A stretch of 33,343 bases of DNA, taken from positions 1 through 33,343 of the IMG/VR virus record IMGVR_UViG_3300030329_001755. One strand, written 5' to 3'. Below are positions 1 through 8,557 of the stretch, in pieces. Every line of letters begins with the position of its first letter. The first letter of the stretch is position 1. This DNA comes from a virus. The notes under the pieces are model-generated. The model was not told where the DNA came from. It worked only from the letters and a program-made list of their open reading frames with translations, and did no database searches. A program made the translations under genes and the position numbers.

Positions 1-760
1 CTTCTACTCCGTTTTGTTTTGTAGAGGAGTAAATTACATCACCACGATTTTTTAAAACTGTTCCTAAATCCCCTCCAAGTTCTAAAGCATTATTTATTGT
101 AAACACTGTATCATCTTGGAATTTTTGGTGCATATCTTGAACACCTCTAGAAATTCTTTGCGACCTTATAGTAGATATGTGCCTGTTCTTAATGACATTA
201 AAAGCTGTTTGTACAGCTGCTGAATCACTGAACTGGTTTGATCCAAAATCAATAAAGTTTCTTTGTTGATTAAACCAAGCATCAATGTTTAAACTATTGT
301 CTTCTATAAGTTGAGAATAAGTTTCAGGGTCTTCAAGTAAACTATTGAAATGATTCTCCATTTGCAAAGTAGCTGTAGACTCCTCTTTCATCTGGTTTAT
401 CACAGGGCTGTACAAAGCCATGCGCTCATCAGTTTTTATTACATTAGCAAAAAACTGGTCAGCAAGAGCTTTCTTTTTATTAGGGTCTTTTTCAGCCGCC
501 ATACGATCTGCATGGGCTTTAAACTCTTTTTTTAACTCAGGAGTTAATTTATTTGCTTGAGCTTCTTTAAGGTTTTTTGACCTATCCCATTTAATAACTT
601 GATTCAGCACTGTTCCGCTTAAGCTTGCAAGCTGTTCAAACATTTTAGTCTTGGCAGATTTACGCTCTTTTGCGGGCATGAAAACTGAAGACGTGTCTGT
701 CTGCTGAACTTGCGTGGGAGCAAATCCAATATTAAATTCTGTTTTTTGTCTTTCTGGCAT
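1..760 (-). CDS. Large internal virion protein, N-terminal part (cut by window edge)
   Basis: The reading frame starts at the ATG at 760-758 and stays open to position 2, giving 253 residues beginning MPERQKTEFNIGF. It is the first part of a protein of about 711 aa: if the window is circular, position 1 plus 33343-33342 form the next codon (GTC) and the frame runs on into the minus-strand frame ending at 31968. It is rich in Lys, Gln, Glu and Asn and mainly helical in character. It has no signal peptide or membrane segment. Order after tail tube B, a gp13-like and a gp14-like gene matches T7 gp15/gp16, the ejected core proteins that form the DNA channel across the cell envelope. The role is assigned by synteny and size; I see no lysozyme-like motif in it. 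Confidence 0.75.
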   Translation of the reverse strand, partial: MPERQKTEFNIGFAPTQVQQTDTSSVFMPAKERKSAKTKMFEQLASLSGTVLNQVIKWDRSKNLKEAQANKLTPELKKEFKAHADRMAAEKDPNKKKALADQFFANVIKTDERMALYSPVINQMKEESTATLQMENHFNSLLEDPETYSQLIEDNSLNIDAWFNQQRNFIDFGSNQFSDSAAVQTAFNVIKNRHISTIRSQRISRGVQDMHQKFQDDTVFTINNALELGGDLGTVLKNRGDVIYSSTKQNGVE

Positions 761-773
761 TATTCTATTTTAA

Positions 774-1280
774 TTACGATTCACCTGCTAAATATCCTCC
801 TAATGTTGACAGACCAAAACCAAGTGCTTGCGCACCTGCATCAGGAGCTTCGCCTGGCCATCTATCGGCGATTGTATATTCACCCCAAAGCTCAATGTCT
901 TGCATTGTTAAACCAAAAGCCATTACTCTATTAACTTGCTCCTGATCTAATCGACCCATTGCTTCTAAACCTTCTTTTTCAATTTCAAGCTCAGTGTCTT
1001 GAAGAACTTGACCCGCAAGTAAGCCTGACGCAGAGTTATTGTTAATAGCAGTAGCCATTGCTTTATCTTGTGCAGAATCTATTTCTAATCTTTTTTGCGC
1101 CCTTGCTAAAGATTCTTGAGTAAATTTTATACCTTCTTTAGCGTATCGTCCTATAACAGAACGCTTCACTCTTTCAGCATTTTCTAAATAAAAATCTGCA
1201 GCATCTTGATATGCTGAATTCTGAGCTTGTATCGCTAAAATACTTTGACCTGCCGCTACTCCTGCACTTGCATTACACAT
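774..1280 (-). CDS. Internal virion protein, T7 gp14-like
   Basis: 168 aa protein starting MCNASAGVAAGQS, with an Ala/Gln-rich helical N-terminal half and a long charged helix at about residues 30-120. T7 gp14 (196 aa) is an ejected core protein that forms a channel in the outer membrane, and gp14-like proteins are usually short and helical like this one. Position between the gp13-like gene (8-nt overlap upstream) and the large internal virion protein (13-nt gap downstream) is the canonical T7 order. No catalytic motif is visible. The assignment rests mainly on synteny and composition. Confidence 0.7.
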   Translation of the reverse strand: MCNASAGVAAGQSILAIQAQNSAYQDAADFYLENAERVKRSVIGRYAKEGIKFTQESLARAQKRLEIDSAQDKAMATAINNNSASGLLAGQVLQDTELEIEKEGLEAMGRLDQEQVNRVMAFGLTMQDIELWGEYTIADRWPGEAPDAGAQALGFGLSTLGGYLAGES

Positions 1281-1749
1281 TACTTAACCTCGCAAATTCA
1301 TAAAAACTTTTCCGTTCTTCTCCATATTCAGGAACTTCTCGTAAAAAAGTGAATCCCATCCAACGAAGCCATTTAATATGCACTTTATTCCGTGCATCCA
1401 CATAATTACACAAAACGTCATATTCGATTTGCATTTTTTCTAACTCTTCTTTACATTCTTTTAAAAACTGTGTTTTTATTTTTTTAATGTCATTTGTACC
1501 TACCATCCACACCCAACCTAATTTTAAGTTTCTTTCGTGGCCATCAGCAACTCCAAAAACTCCAATAGGTTTACCTTTATACTCGATAACTTTAGCATTA
1601 GGAGTAACAGCTAGATTTTTAGCTAAAACACAAGGTATGTCAGAATCGTTACCAAAGGTTGCATAAAGCTCTTGTAAATCTGCATTACGCAAATTTTCAG
1701 ATAGATATTTTATATCTGTTAAACTAAAATCTCTGACTACTGCGTTCAT
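1273..1749 (-). CDS. GNAT-like protein, T7 gp13 position
   Basis: 158 aa protein with the layout of a GNAT N-acetyltransferase-like fold: a start of the type RDFSLTDIKYLSENLR, then a strand pair at about residues 53-80 (KVIEYKGKPIGVFGV) followed by GWVWMVG. A helix follows, and a final strand region RWMGFTFLREVPEYG occupies the usual C-terminal GNAT position. T7 gp13 and related podophage proteins (DUF2833-type) have this GNAT-like appearance and are needed for virion core assembly without proven acetylation. The start codon overlaps the stop of tail tube B by 4 nt, and the 3' end overlaps the gp14-like gene, so translation is probably coupled. Confidence 0.7.
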   Translation of the reverse strand: MNAVVRDFSLTDIKYLSENLRNADLQELYATFGNDSDIPCVLAKNLAVTPNAKVIEYKGKPIGVFGVADGHERNLKLGWVWMVGTNDIKKIKTQFLKECKEELEKMQIEYDVLCNYVDARNKVHIKWLRWMGFTFLREVPEYGEERKSFYEFARLSNV

Positions 1750-4700
1750 ATGTTCATCCTCCTGCTTCTAGCACTGTATTGTGCTTCATATTCAGCCGAC
1801 ATAAAGCTTACAGGGAAAGGTGATGAAGACGTTATAGTTAACGTGTACGCATCAGATTTAGTATGTATAGGTATTCTAAAGTCACCACTACTCACAGCCG
1901 TAGAGCCTTGAGTCGTAGATAGAACATCTGTAGCAGATGTAGTGTGCGTATAGGTGTATGTATTCGCACGTCCTGGGTTAGTTAATGAAGCTGTAAACGT
2001 AGTTGTGTCATCAAAAGAAACGTCGCAAGACATTATTTGAAAACGTCCTGATAGAAGCTGAGAAGATCCTTGACCTGCTGAACCTCGTATGACTGGTTTA
2101 GAAAACTCATATGTCATGGTGTAGTCTAAGCCGAACCATATTGTCGAGCCTGTCTTATCACCTGCAATTACAAGAGTACCTGCTGAACCGTTTTGAGTGT
2201 CAATTGTAAGTTCTGCTGCACCGCCGTCGCTATCCGTAGCTTTCGTATAAGCTTTTATTACATTACCACTCCAAGTGAATGGTAAGGTAAATGTAGTTTT
2301 ACTGCTGACAGGAGTGTTGTAGGAAGCTGTAACTGCATCAAATCCTACACCGTCGGTGGCATCATAAGATACTCTAGAATCAAGTTTAGTAACAAAGATT
2401 GAATTAGAATCTGTAAGATTGTTTTCAATCCTCATTTTATACAGATAAGTTTTACCGCCTGTAATTACATCACTAGCTACATAACGCCACTGGCAAAGTA
2501 CATATAAAATGTTGTCAATTGCGTGTATCCCAATGATTTGCTTTTGATCATCTGAGTCTCCTAGCAAAGGTAATGAATATTTAAACCAGGCTGACTGTAC
2601 TCTTTGATTACCTTTATCTAAATATTTGTACAAATACAAATCTTGCATAGTACCGTCAGTTGCTTCAGGTAAACCTATGATTAGGTTTTGTTGAGGCATT
2701 GACGCATACATTTTCCAAGAGTTTGGTATGTATTGTGGCACATGGTCTGCAATATCTACTGAAGTATAGTTGTCACCTTGAGCATCAAGTACAGCCATTT
2801 GGCGCATACCTGAAAACTCTCCACGATCATAACCGTAATAAAGAGATGAGCCAGACGCAATTGGAAGTGCGTTTATATTGCACTCGTCATAAGAAACTTG
2901 CGTTAAGGCTACAGTTTCATTAGATAGTGCAGTACGTCCTGAACCTAACGCAAATTGTTGGGTATCAGAAAATAATATTAAATTGTTTTTGTATGGAACT
3001 GCATGTCGAAGTGTCGCTATTTCATTAGAAGACACTGCAAGGTCAATACGAGCTGTATCGAGTAAATCGATAACAGTTGTTCTAAAAAAGTTAAAAAATT
3101 CTCCTGTTTCGGACATTACACAGTTTTCACCTGCTAAAAATCCTAGACGGTTTTCGTAGAAAAATATGTTGTTTATTTTTTTACCTACAAAAGAAGGGTC
3201 TGGGTTTGTGATTTCATCTCCAGCTCCTCTGCTTCCATATTTAAAAGCTGAGTAATCGGATTTTATATTAATAGTTACAGCTTCGTCATCTGGATAATCC
3301 GTAGCTACGGCAGCACTTAAAGTTAAAGTGACTTTTCCTTCAGCATCAACATCAATCGATTCGTCTATAACTTTGGTTGCTTCGCTTCCTGTTCCGATAT
3401 CAAAAACAATTTCAGAATATTTTGGAATTGATAAGAAAGGCGTTAGACCTTTTACAACAATTTGAGTATCACTTGTTGTCATTGCGTTATCAGGATCATG
3501 TATAGCACCTTCAACAGTTTGAGTAGTTACTCTAGGTATTTCCGTGGTACTTGCATTTATAAATCCATTTGCGGATTTAAAAAGAAAAGTTCCGTCAGCT
3601 TGTCTTATTAAAACATGAGGCACTGTGGCATAGTCAAAACGATACGGAATTTGAGAACCTGTAGTTTCTACCCACATACCTTCTCCATAATCTTCACCAT
3701 TTCTAGTTTCAAATTGTAAATAATAATCATCAATATTATTTTCAACATCACCGTCAATTCGTATTCTAAATCCATCTGTGCATTGTGCAGGGAGGTCTGT
3801 TAAATACTGTGTGCGGTCTTTAAAAGCATCTAAATAAGTGTTGCCAACACTGTCTGATGTAGACATGATAAAATCTCTGTCTTCATCTAAAGGTTTAACT
3901 ATTATATTACTGTCTTGTTGCGCAAACTCTAAATAGCTGAAATCTGTAGATTGAGTGTATTGACCTTTAATTTGCGATGTACCTGTAGGCTTACTGTAAT
4001 AATAAATTTTTTGGCCGTCAGCTCGTCTTAACGTAATTTCATATTGTCCTCCACCAACATCAGTGGTTGTATCAATAAAATAGTCGACATTAGTGTCAAA
4101 GTAAGTAGAAGTTCTATTTCCAGTATTGGCGTTAATATAATAATATCTAGGGTTTCCAGGTAAAGACGTAAATTGCACGGCTTTTCCCACAACAGTAAAA
4201 GCGTTCTGCGATCCTGAAGGAGTTCCAGAACCTGGATTAACTTTAATTGCTACAGGACTTAAAGTAGAACTTCCGTCTTTTCTCCAATCTGATGTAGGAA
4301 CTGAACTATCTGTATGGTAAGCATTTCCAGTTCCCCCATTTAAAGCTGTTACTAAATTGCTTGCTATAGTAGTTGTTTTAGCATCTCCTGCTGAGTTACC
4401 TGTAGTCACTGAATTAGACTGGCCATCTATTTTTACAATATATTCAGTGTTATAAGCAGCTTGTTTTAGTGTAACTAAACCTTGAGAACCAAATCTAGAT
4501 GTCAATTCAGAATGCATCTTAACTTCTCTCTCAGTGTTAACTATAAAAGTAACATCTCCGATTGTTAAAAATTTAAAAGCAGTCTTAGGGTCGAGAGCTT
4601 TTAGATACTCTCTAGGAGTTGTTTCTATTCTTGTATCAGTGGTTACTGAATTGACACCTGCTGTAAGACCGTTTTCTCCAAAGTTGTAGGCTTGCATATC

Positions 4701-5531
4701 TCCTGTGTTTCCAGTATCAACTCCTCCTCCTAAAGTTATATCAGTGTTTCCTGCTGTACCTTCAACATCTTGAACTAATACAACATCTCTACTAGAAGCT
4801 AACTCAGTGCTTCCTGAAGAGTAGTCAGGGTGGTTTGTTGGCAGTTCACCTTTAGTTAAAGGAATGTCATGGATTCCGTCACCATAGCATCTTAAAGCTG
4901 TTATTGAAAGACCACTAGCTGCTGAACTATTGATTGCATCTGTCAATTCTTGCGCTCTTAATCCTGTACCTGATCCTGAAGGAATTTTAACGTAAATACC
5001 AATGTCATACGTTACACCGTCAGCTACTCCTCCTGTATTAAATATGTCTCCAGTAGAAGCAGATGTTGATGTCCAATAAAAACGAGCTACATATCCAAAA
5101 GAATCTACTAAATAAATAGAATCAGTACTGTCAGGACTATAAACTCTGACATGACCTACAGCTTTTACACCTTGAGTAGTAAACTCCTCTCCTGATACAG
5201 CCTGATCGTAATAAACAGTAGCTTTAGAATTGTTAACTAAATCTACTATTTCTAACTCACCGTCATCTAAAAAAGTAGGCTTAACAGTGACAAGATACTT
5301 TTCCCCAGAATCTCTGTTAATAACGTGAGAAGAAGTGTCTGAAGCGTTATAACCTGTAACAGCAGTAAAATCATCCGTCATAAATTCTGTCGGATGACGT
5401 TTCATCAAGCCTTCTACAGGAGAGGGGTATGCATTAGTTTGTTGTGCGCAGTGCGTTGGACTTCTTAACGCATCTGCTTGTTGCGATACCCCACTTAAAA
5501 GATTGGGTAAAGAAGAGTTAAGTATGCCCAT
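1746..5531 (-). CDS. Tail tubular protein B (T7 gp12-like), enlarged
   Basis: 1261 aa nozzle protein. The N-terminus (GILNSSLPNLLSGVSQQ...LRSPTHCAQQTN) is characteristic of T7 gp12-type tail tube B proteins, which begin by naming a batch of loops that contact the gp11 ring. The central region near residues 790-960 (NIFFYENRLGFLAGENCVM, RIDLAVSSNEIATLRHAVP) carries the conserved gp12 propeller signature. T7 gp12 is 794 aa, so this homologue is about 60% longer. Much of the excess is Ser/Thr/Gly/Asp-rich beta sequence at about residues 190-560, plus a beta-rich C-terminus. It shares 1 nt with tail tube A upstream. The enlargement may supply host-contact surface, given that no large gp17-type fibre is seen. 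Confidence 0.9.
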   Translation of the reverse strand: MGILNSSLPNLLSGVSQQADALRSPTHCAQQTNAYPSPVEGLMKRHPTEFMTDDFTAVTGYNASDTSSHVINRDSGEKYLVTVKPTFLDDGELEIVDLVNNSKATVYYDQAVSGEEFTTQGVKAVGHVRVYSPDSTDSIYLVDSFGYVARFYWTSTSASTGDIFNTGGVADGVTYDIGIYVKIPSGSGTGLRAQELTDAINSSAASGLSITALRCYGDGIHDIPLTKGELPTNHPDYSSGSTELASSRDVVLVQDVEGTAGNTDITLGGGVDTGNTGDMQAYNFGENGLTAGVNSVTTDTRIETTPREYLKALDPKTAFKFLTIGDVTFIVNTEREVKMHSELTSRFGSQGLVTLKQAAYNTEYIVKIDGQSNSVTTGNSAGDAKTTTIASNLVTALNGGTGNAYHTDSSVPTSDWRKDGSSTLSPVAIKVNPGSGTPSGSQNAFTVVGKAVQFTSLPGNPRYYYINANTGNRTSTYFDTNVDYFIDTTTDVGGGQYEITLRRADGQKIYYYSKPTGTSQIKGQYTQSTDFSYLEFAQQDSNIIVKPLDEDRDFIMSTSDSVGNTYLDAFKDRTQYLTDLPAQCTDGFRIRIDGDVENNIDDYYLQFETRNGEDYGEGMWVETTGSQIPYRFDYATVPHVLIRQADGTFLFKSANGFINASTTEIPRVTTQTVEGAIHDPDNAMTTSDTQIVVKGLTPFLSIPKYSEIVFDIGTGSEATKVIDESIDVDAEGKVTLTLSAAVATDYPDDEAVTINIKSDYSAFKYGSRGAGDEITNPDPSFVGKKINNIFFYENRLGFLAGENCVMSETGEFFNFFRTTVIDLLDTARIDLAVSSNEIATLRHAVPYKNNLILFSDTQQFALGSGRTALSNETVALTQVSYDECNINALPIASGSSLYYGYDRGEFSGMRQMAVLDAQGDNYTSVDIADHVPQYIPNSWKMYASMPQQNLIIGLPEATDGTMQDLYLYKYLDKGNQRVQSAWFKYSLPLLGDSDDQKQIIGIHAIDNILYVLCQWRYVASDVITGGKTYLYKMRIENNLTDSNSIFVTKLDSRVSYDATDGVGFDAVTASYNTPVSSKTTFTLPFTWSGNVIKAYTKATDSDGGAAELTIDTQNGSAGTLVIAGDKTGSTIWFGLDYTMTYEFSKPVIRGSAGQGSSQLLSGRFQIMSCDVSFDDTTTFTASLTNPGRANTYTYTHTTSATDVLSTTQGSTAVSSGDFRIPIHTKSDAYTLTITSSSPFPVSFMSAEYEAQYSARSRRMNI

Positions 5532-6145
5532 TATCTAACTACATTTCCTCTATTTACTGTTCTAAGGGTGTCATAGTGGTCAAAGATAGAATGATCAGCA
5601 GTATCGCCTTCCCATTCTTTTAAATCTGCAAGCGCACGGAATTCATCTTTAGTATTAAACGTGTGATGATTACCTGAACCTACCATGCGGTCTTGGAATA
5701 TCCTCGCCGCTCTTATAGTGATGTAACGCTGTGCAGGTTGTGGAAGAGCTATGAAATCTAAGTAATAAACAATAGTAGCTTTTACATTGTTTTCAAATTC
5801 ATAAGTACGGTCTTTTTTATCGTAAAGCCTCCACTCACCGCCAGTGTATTTCATAATAACATCTAGACCGTTAATGTTTTCAGGTTCTAAATCGATACGA
5901 GCTACATTGGTATCTAAGACAATGTGCTTATCTCCCGCAGGAGTAAGCTCTACATCGTATTCAGTGTTAAAGTGCCAACCTTGAGCTTCTACTTCTTTAG
6001 TAACTTCATCCAGGATCTGAACAGCCATTACTACGTCAGCAGAAGAATTAGCTGAAATAATAGAGTCAGTAGTAGGTGTTTCACCTATCACAGATAACAT
6101 TGTGTTAACTGCCTCCAATTGAGTAGTTCTTCCTGGAACGGCCAT
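5531..6145 (-). CDS. Tail tubular protein A (T7 gp11-like)
   Basis: 204 aa, close to T7 gp11 (196 aa). The motif order is typical: TQLEAVNTMLSVIGE near the N-terminus, LDEVTKEVEAQGWHFNTE at about residues 47-64, and YITIRAARIFQDRMVGS near residue 140. These gatekeeper proteins form a dodecameric ring between portal and nozzle. The start follows the 146-aa virion gene by 1 nt, and the stop overlaps the start of tail tube B. Assignment is from direct family recognition plus synteny. Confidence 0.92.
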   Translation of the reverse strand: MAVPGRTTQLEAVNTMLSVIGETPTTDSIISANSSADVVMAVQILDEVTKEVEAQGWHFNTEYDVELTPAGDKHIVLDTNVARIDLEPENINGLDVIMKYTGGEWRLYDKKDRTYEFENNVKATIVYYLDFIALPQPAQRYITIRAARIFQDRMVGSGNHHTFNTKDEFRALADLKEWEGDTADHSIFDHYDTLRTVNRGNVVR

Positions 6146-6146
6146 G

Positions 6147-6587
6147 TTAGTAATTTACAATGATAAGTACGTCTTTGTCATCTGCTCCAGTTACTTTTAC
6201 AGATAGCATTGGGGGCATACAATCACCTCCAATAAAACCTGCACCTGTACTAGCAGGTACTACTACGTTGTAACCGACACCTATGTTTGAAGCTGTAAAA
6301 CTTGCTTGCATTTTCATATAACCTGTGTCATCTGCTGTGTCAAAGTTGTTTGTTGATGTAGCTGAATCAGCCGCTCCTTCAGCTAAAAGAGAAGGAATGT
6401 AATACTCAGCTGCTGTGTTACTCTCTACATGAACCCAAACTGATTTTGCTCCGTGTAGATCGATAGGTGTAGTGTACTTATTTTGAGTGGCCTCAGTTAA
6501 TCTGTAAATCAATGTTTTAGGTTTACGACCGTCTGAAGTTGCTTCGTACCTTTCATGTACTAACGTTAGTGCTTCTGTTGCTGCCAT
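6147..6587 (-). CDS. Probable small virion protein between capsid and tail tube A
   Basis: 146 aa protein, beta-rich with many Thr/Ala/Gly residues (for example GYNVVVPASTGAGF and a C-terminal VKVTGADDKDVLIIVNY). I do not recognise the family securely. It has no signal peptide, no membrane segment and no catalytic motif. It lies between major capsid and tail tube A, where T7 has no gene but many marine T7-like phages insert a small structural gene. A head decoration, stabilising or head-fibre role is inference. A strong hairpin lies just upstream, between it and the capsid gene. Confidence 0.6.
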   Translation of the reverse strand: MAATEALTLVHERYEATSDGRKPKTLIYRLTEATQNKYTTPIDLHGAKSVWVHVESNTAAEYYIPSLLAEGAADSATSTNNFDTADDTGYMKMQASFTASNIGVGYNVVVPASTGAGFIGGDCMPPMLSVKVTGADDKDVLIIVNY

Positions 6588-6614
6588 AATATAATATTTT
6601 ATTTAAGGGGTAAT

Positions 6615-6638
6615 GGAGGGCATCCAAAGACACCCCCC
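6615..6638 (-). other. Ten-base-pair RNA hairpin downstream of the capsid gene
   Basis: On the minus strand the two arms GGGGGGTGTC and GATGCCCTCC flank a TTTG loop and pair over ten positions (seven Watson-Crick, three G-U). No U-tract follows, so it is not a classic intrinsic terminator. The location, directly after the major capsid gene, matches that of T-phi in T7, so partial termination, RNA processing or mRNA stabilisation are all possible. Confidence 0.5.
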
Positions 6639-6658
6639 AAGAAAACCACCAGGATTAA

Positions 6659-7723
6659 TTATCCGTCGATGGTAAGAAGAACTGAAGCTTCAGGACGCAA
6701 CATGCCATGACCCATCGCGTATTTAGCTACCATAAGAGTAGATTGACGCTCAATCATGTATTCTTGCTCAACAGCCAAATCTAATAATTTAACTGTACCG
6801 ACAGCAGACTTGTGGAAAATGATTCCCAACACGTCATCGTCATCTTCACCTGAATAATCGTTTAGTGAACTAACACCTGTAACGTTATTGTAGTGAGTAT
6901 CCTCATGCTTAACATTGTTGGACTTGTAAATTTCAAATCCTGCAACCATTGGTACTACACCTGAACCGAAGCCTGAACCACCAATGTCTGAGTTAGCTAC
7001 AGATGTAGTGATATCAAACGCTGTACCTGCACCACCTGATAGTAGTGAGTAGTACAAAGTAGGTGTAAGAACTACATAACGATCTTGGTCAGGAACATCG
7101 TTCCCATCTAAAATCGCAGCTGCTTCAAACAAGTGAGTAACAAGCGTAGCTGAAGTAATAGAACTTTCAGCAGCACCACTACCACCGATAGACAATTGAC
7201 CGCCACCATCTTTGTAAGGCGCAGAAAGGCCTGTAAGCTGTGCGCCATTGATGATAGAGCGGATTAAGTGCCTGTCAGTTTGCTTGGCAAGAGCAGCACC
7301 CATTTGGCGAGTGTATTCTGCTCTGTAGTCATAATGACTTCTAGCCTCGTCAATAGATGGGATCAACTGAGGAACAACTAGCAAGTCATCAATACCGATG
7401 GTTTTTTCACCGTGTTTGATTGCTGCGTAATCGTATTCAGCCGCTCCATCTGCAGGAGTACCGTTGTTTGCACCATTATCAGTTATTACTGATGTACCTG
7501 GAGTGTGATAGTCAGCACTGGTTGTACCAATCACTGGAAACTGAGCGGATTTACCACTCGAAATAGTTCTGACTGTATGAAGAGGCATCATCACGTTGAA
7601 CTCGTCAAACGCTGCCAATACCTCACCTGAGAATTGTTTGAGGAACAAAGCATTATCGTTAGCCCAGTTGCCACCAGTACCTGATATCTGTCCTCCACGA
7701 CCCGTAATGTCCGTGTATGCCAT
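6659..7723 (-). CDS. Major capsid protein (T7 gp10-like)
   Basis: 354 aa, close to T7 gp10A (345 aa). The N-terminus (GNWANDNALFLKQFSGEVL) is a typical T7-type capsid start leading into an HK97-fold N-arm and E-loop. Features typical of the family follow: a Gly/Ala-rich central part, YVVLTPTLYYSLL at about residue 220, and FHKSAVGTVKLLDLAVE at about residue 306. It lies between scaffold and tail genes in the canonical order. The leader contains a strong Shine-Dalgarno sequence (AGGAGG) inside a small stem. No frameshift extension comparable to T7 gp10B was identified. Confidence 0.95.
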   Translation of the reverse strand: MAYTDITGRGGQISGTGGNWANDNALFLKQFSGEVLAAFDEFNVMMPLHTVRTISSGKSAQFPVIGTTSADYHTPGTSVITDNGANNGTPADGAAEYDYAAIKHGEKTIGIDDLLVVPQLIPSIDEARSHYDYRAEYTRQMGAALAKQTDRHLIRSIINGAQLTGLSAPYKDGGGQLSIGGSGAAESSITSATLVTHLFEAAAILDGNDVPDQDRYVVLTPTLYYSLLSGGAGTAFDITTSVANSDIGGSGFGSGVVPMVAGFEIYKSNNVKHEDTHYNNVTGVSSLNDYSGEDDDDVLGIIFHKSAVGTVKLLDLAVEQEYMIERQSTLMVAKYAMGHGMLRPEASVLLTIDG

Positions 7724-7726
7724 AAT

Positions 7727-7743
7727 AAACCTCCTAAAGGTTT
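7727..7743 (-). promoter_or_regulatory. Capsid ribosome binding site inside a 6-bp stem
   Basis: On the minus strand AAACCT and AGGTTT form a perfect six-base-pair stem around the loop TTAGG, just upstream of the capsid ATG at 7723. The Shine-Dalgarno AGGAGG spans the loop and the 3' arm. This is the strongest ribosome binding site seen in the virion block, fitting the most abundant protein. The stem could tune initiation or protect the 5' end of a processed transcript. Confidence 0.5.
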
Positions 7744-7849
7744 AAGAGAAAAAAAGAAAAAATTGTAAAAGAAATAGAATACTGCTTGGGTCGTAAAGTT
7801 ATCCTCCGCAGAGGGCCAAACACTTACGCTTAATTCTAGGTTTCTAACA

Positions 7850-8554
7850 TCAGAAAATGTTAGAGACTGAAAGCTTTTGTTCTACTTGCTTTCTGAAAGC
7901 AGGGTCAGTGCGATACAGTGGATTTTGCATATCACGTTTCATTTGATCTAATGACTCGTAAGCATTTGTAATTTTACCACTTGTATTGCCCTTAACCAGT
8001 TTAGGTTGTGTACCAACCTTTTGAGAATAACGAGCTTGCAATCCTCGAATTGCACTCATTACCTTGACTTGGTCACCTGACTGTACGGCTTCATCGTAAA
8101 CCTTAACTTCTTCAGGTGATAATGTTTCAGATGCCCATTGCATCATATCTCCGTAAGCTTTTTCACCGCCTACTTCGCTGTAAATTTTCTGAACTTCAGC
8201 TTCCTGGATAGCCATTTGACCTTGTATATAAGAATCAACGACATCTCTAGCAATACCCATATTAGCTAAACCCTGATAATCTTCTTCAGACAGTTCACCA
8301 TTTTGAGCATAGTTATCGGAATATTGTTGCAATTGTTCAGCAGTAGCAGGTTCAGAAACTTCTTCAACATCAGTTGATCCTAGCTTAGATTCTAATTCGT
8401 TATAAGCTTTCGCTAAATCTTCAGCGTTTTCAAACTTTTCAGGAAGCCACTCAGCGCGTTCGCTTTGTGTTTCATTAGTTTTTTCTGTAGCCTGATTAGG
8501 TTCTACAGCAGGTGTTTCCTCTACTGGAATAGATAGTTTTTCAGTTGCTCCCAT
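7850..8554 (-). CDS. Capsid scaffolding protein (T7 gp9-like)
   Basis: 234 aa and strongly acidic, with an N-terminal Glu/Pro/Thr-rich segment, a motif REWLPEKF-like (AEWLPEKFENAEDLAKAY at about residues 34-51) typical of podophage scaffolds, and a helical charged remainder. It lies between portal (3-nt gap upstream) and capsid, as in T7. Scaffolds direct prohead assembly and leave before DNA packaging. T7 gp9 is 307 aa, so this one is short. A 126-nt gap separates it from the capsid gene. Confidence 0.85.
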   Translation of the reverse strand: MGATEKLSIPVEETPAVEPNQATEKTNETQSERAEWLPEKFENAEDLAKAYNELESKLGSTDVEEVSEPATAEQLQQYSDNYAQNGELSEEDYQGLANMGIARDVVDSYIQGQMAIQEAEVQKIYSEVGGEKAYGDMMQWASETLSPEEVKVYDEAVQSGDQVKVMSAIRGLQARYSQKVGTQPKLVKGNTSGKITNAYESLDQMKRDMQNPLYRTDPAFRKQVEQKLSVSNIF

Positions 8555-8557
8555 AAT

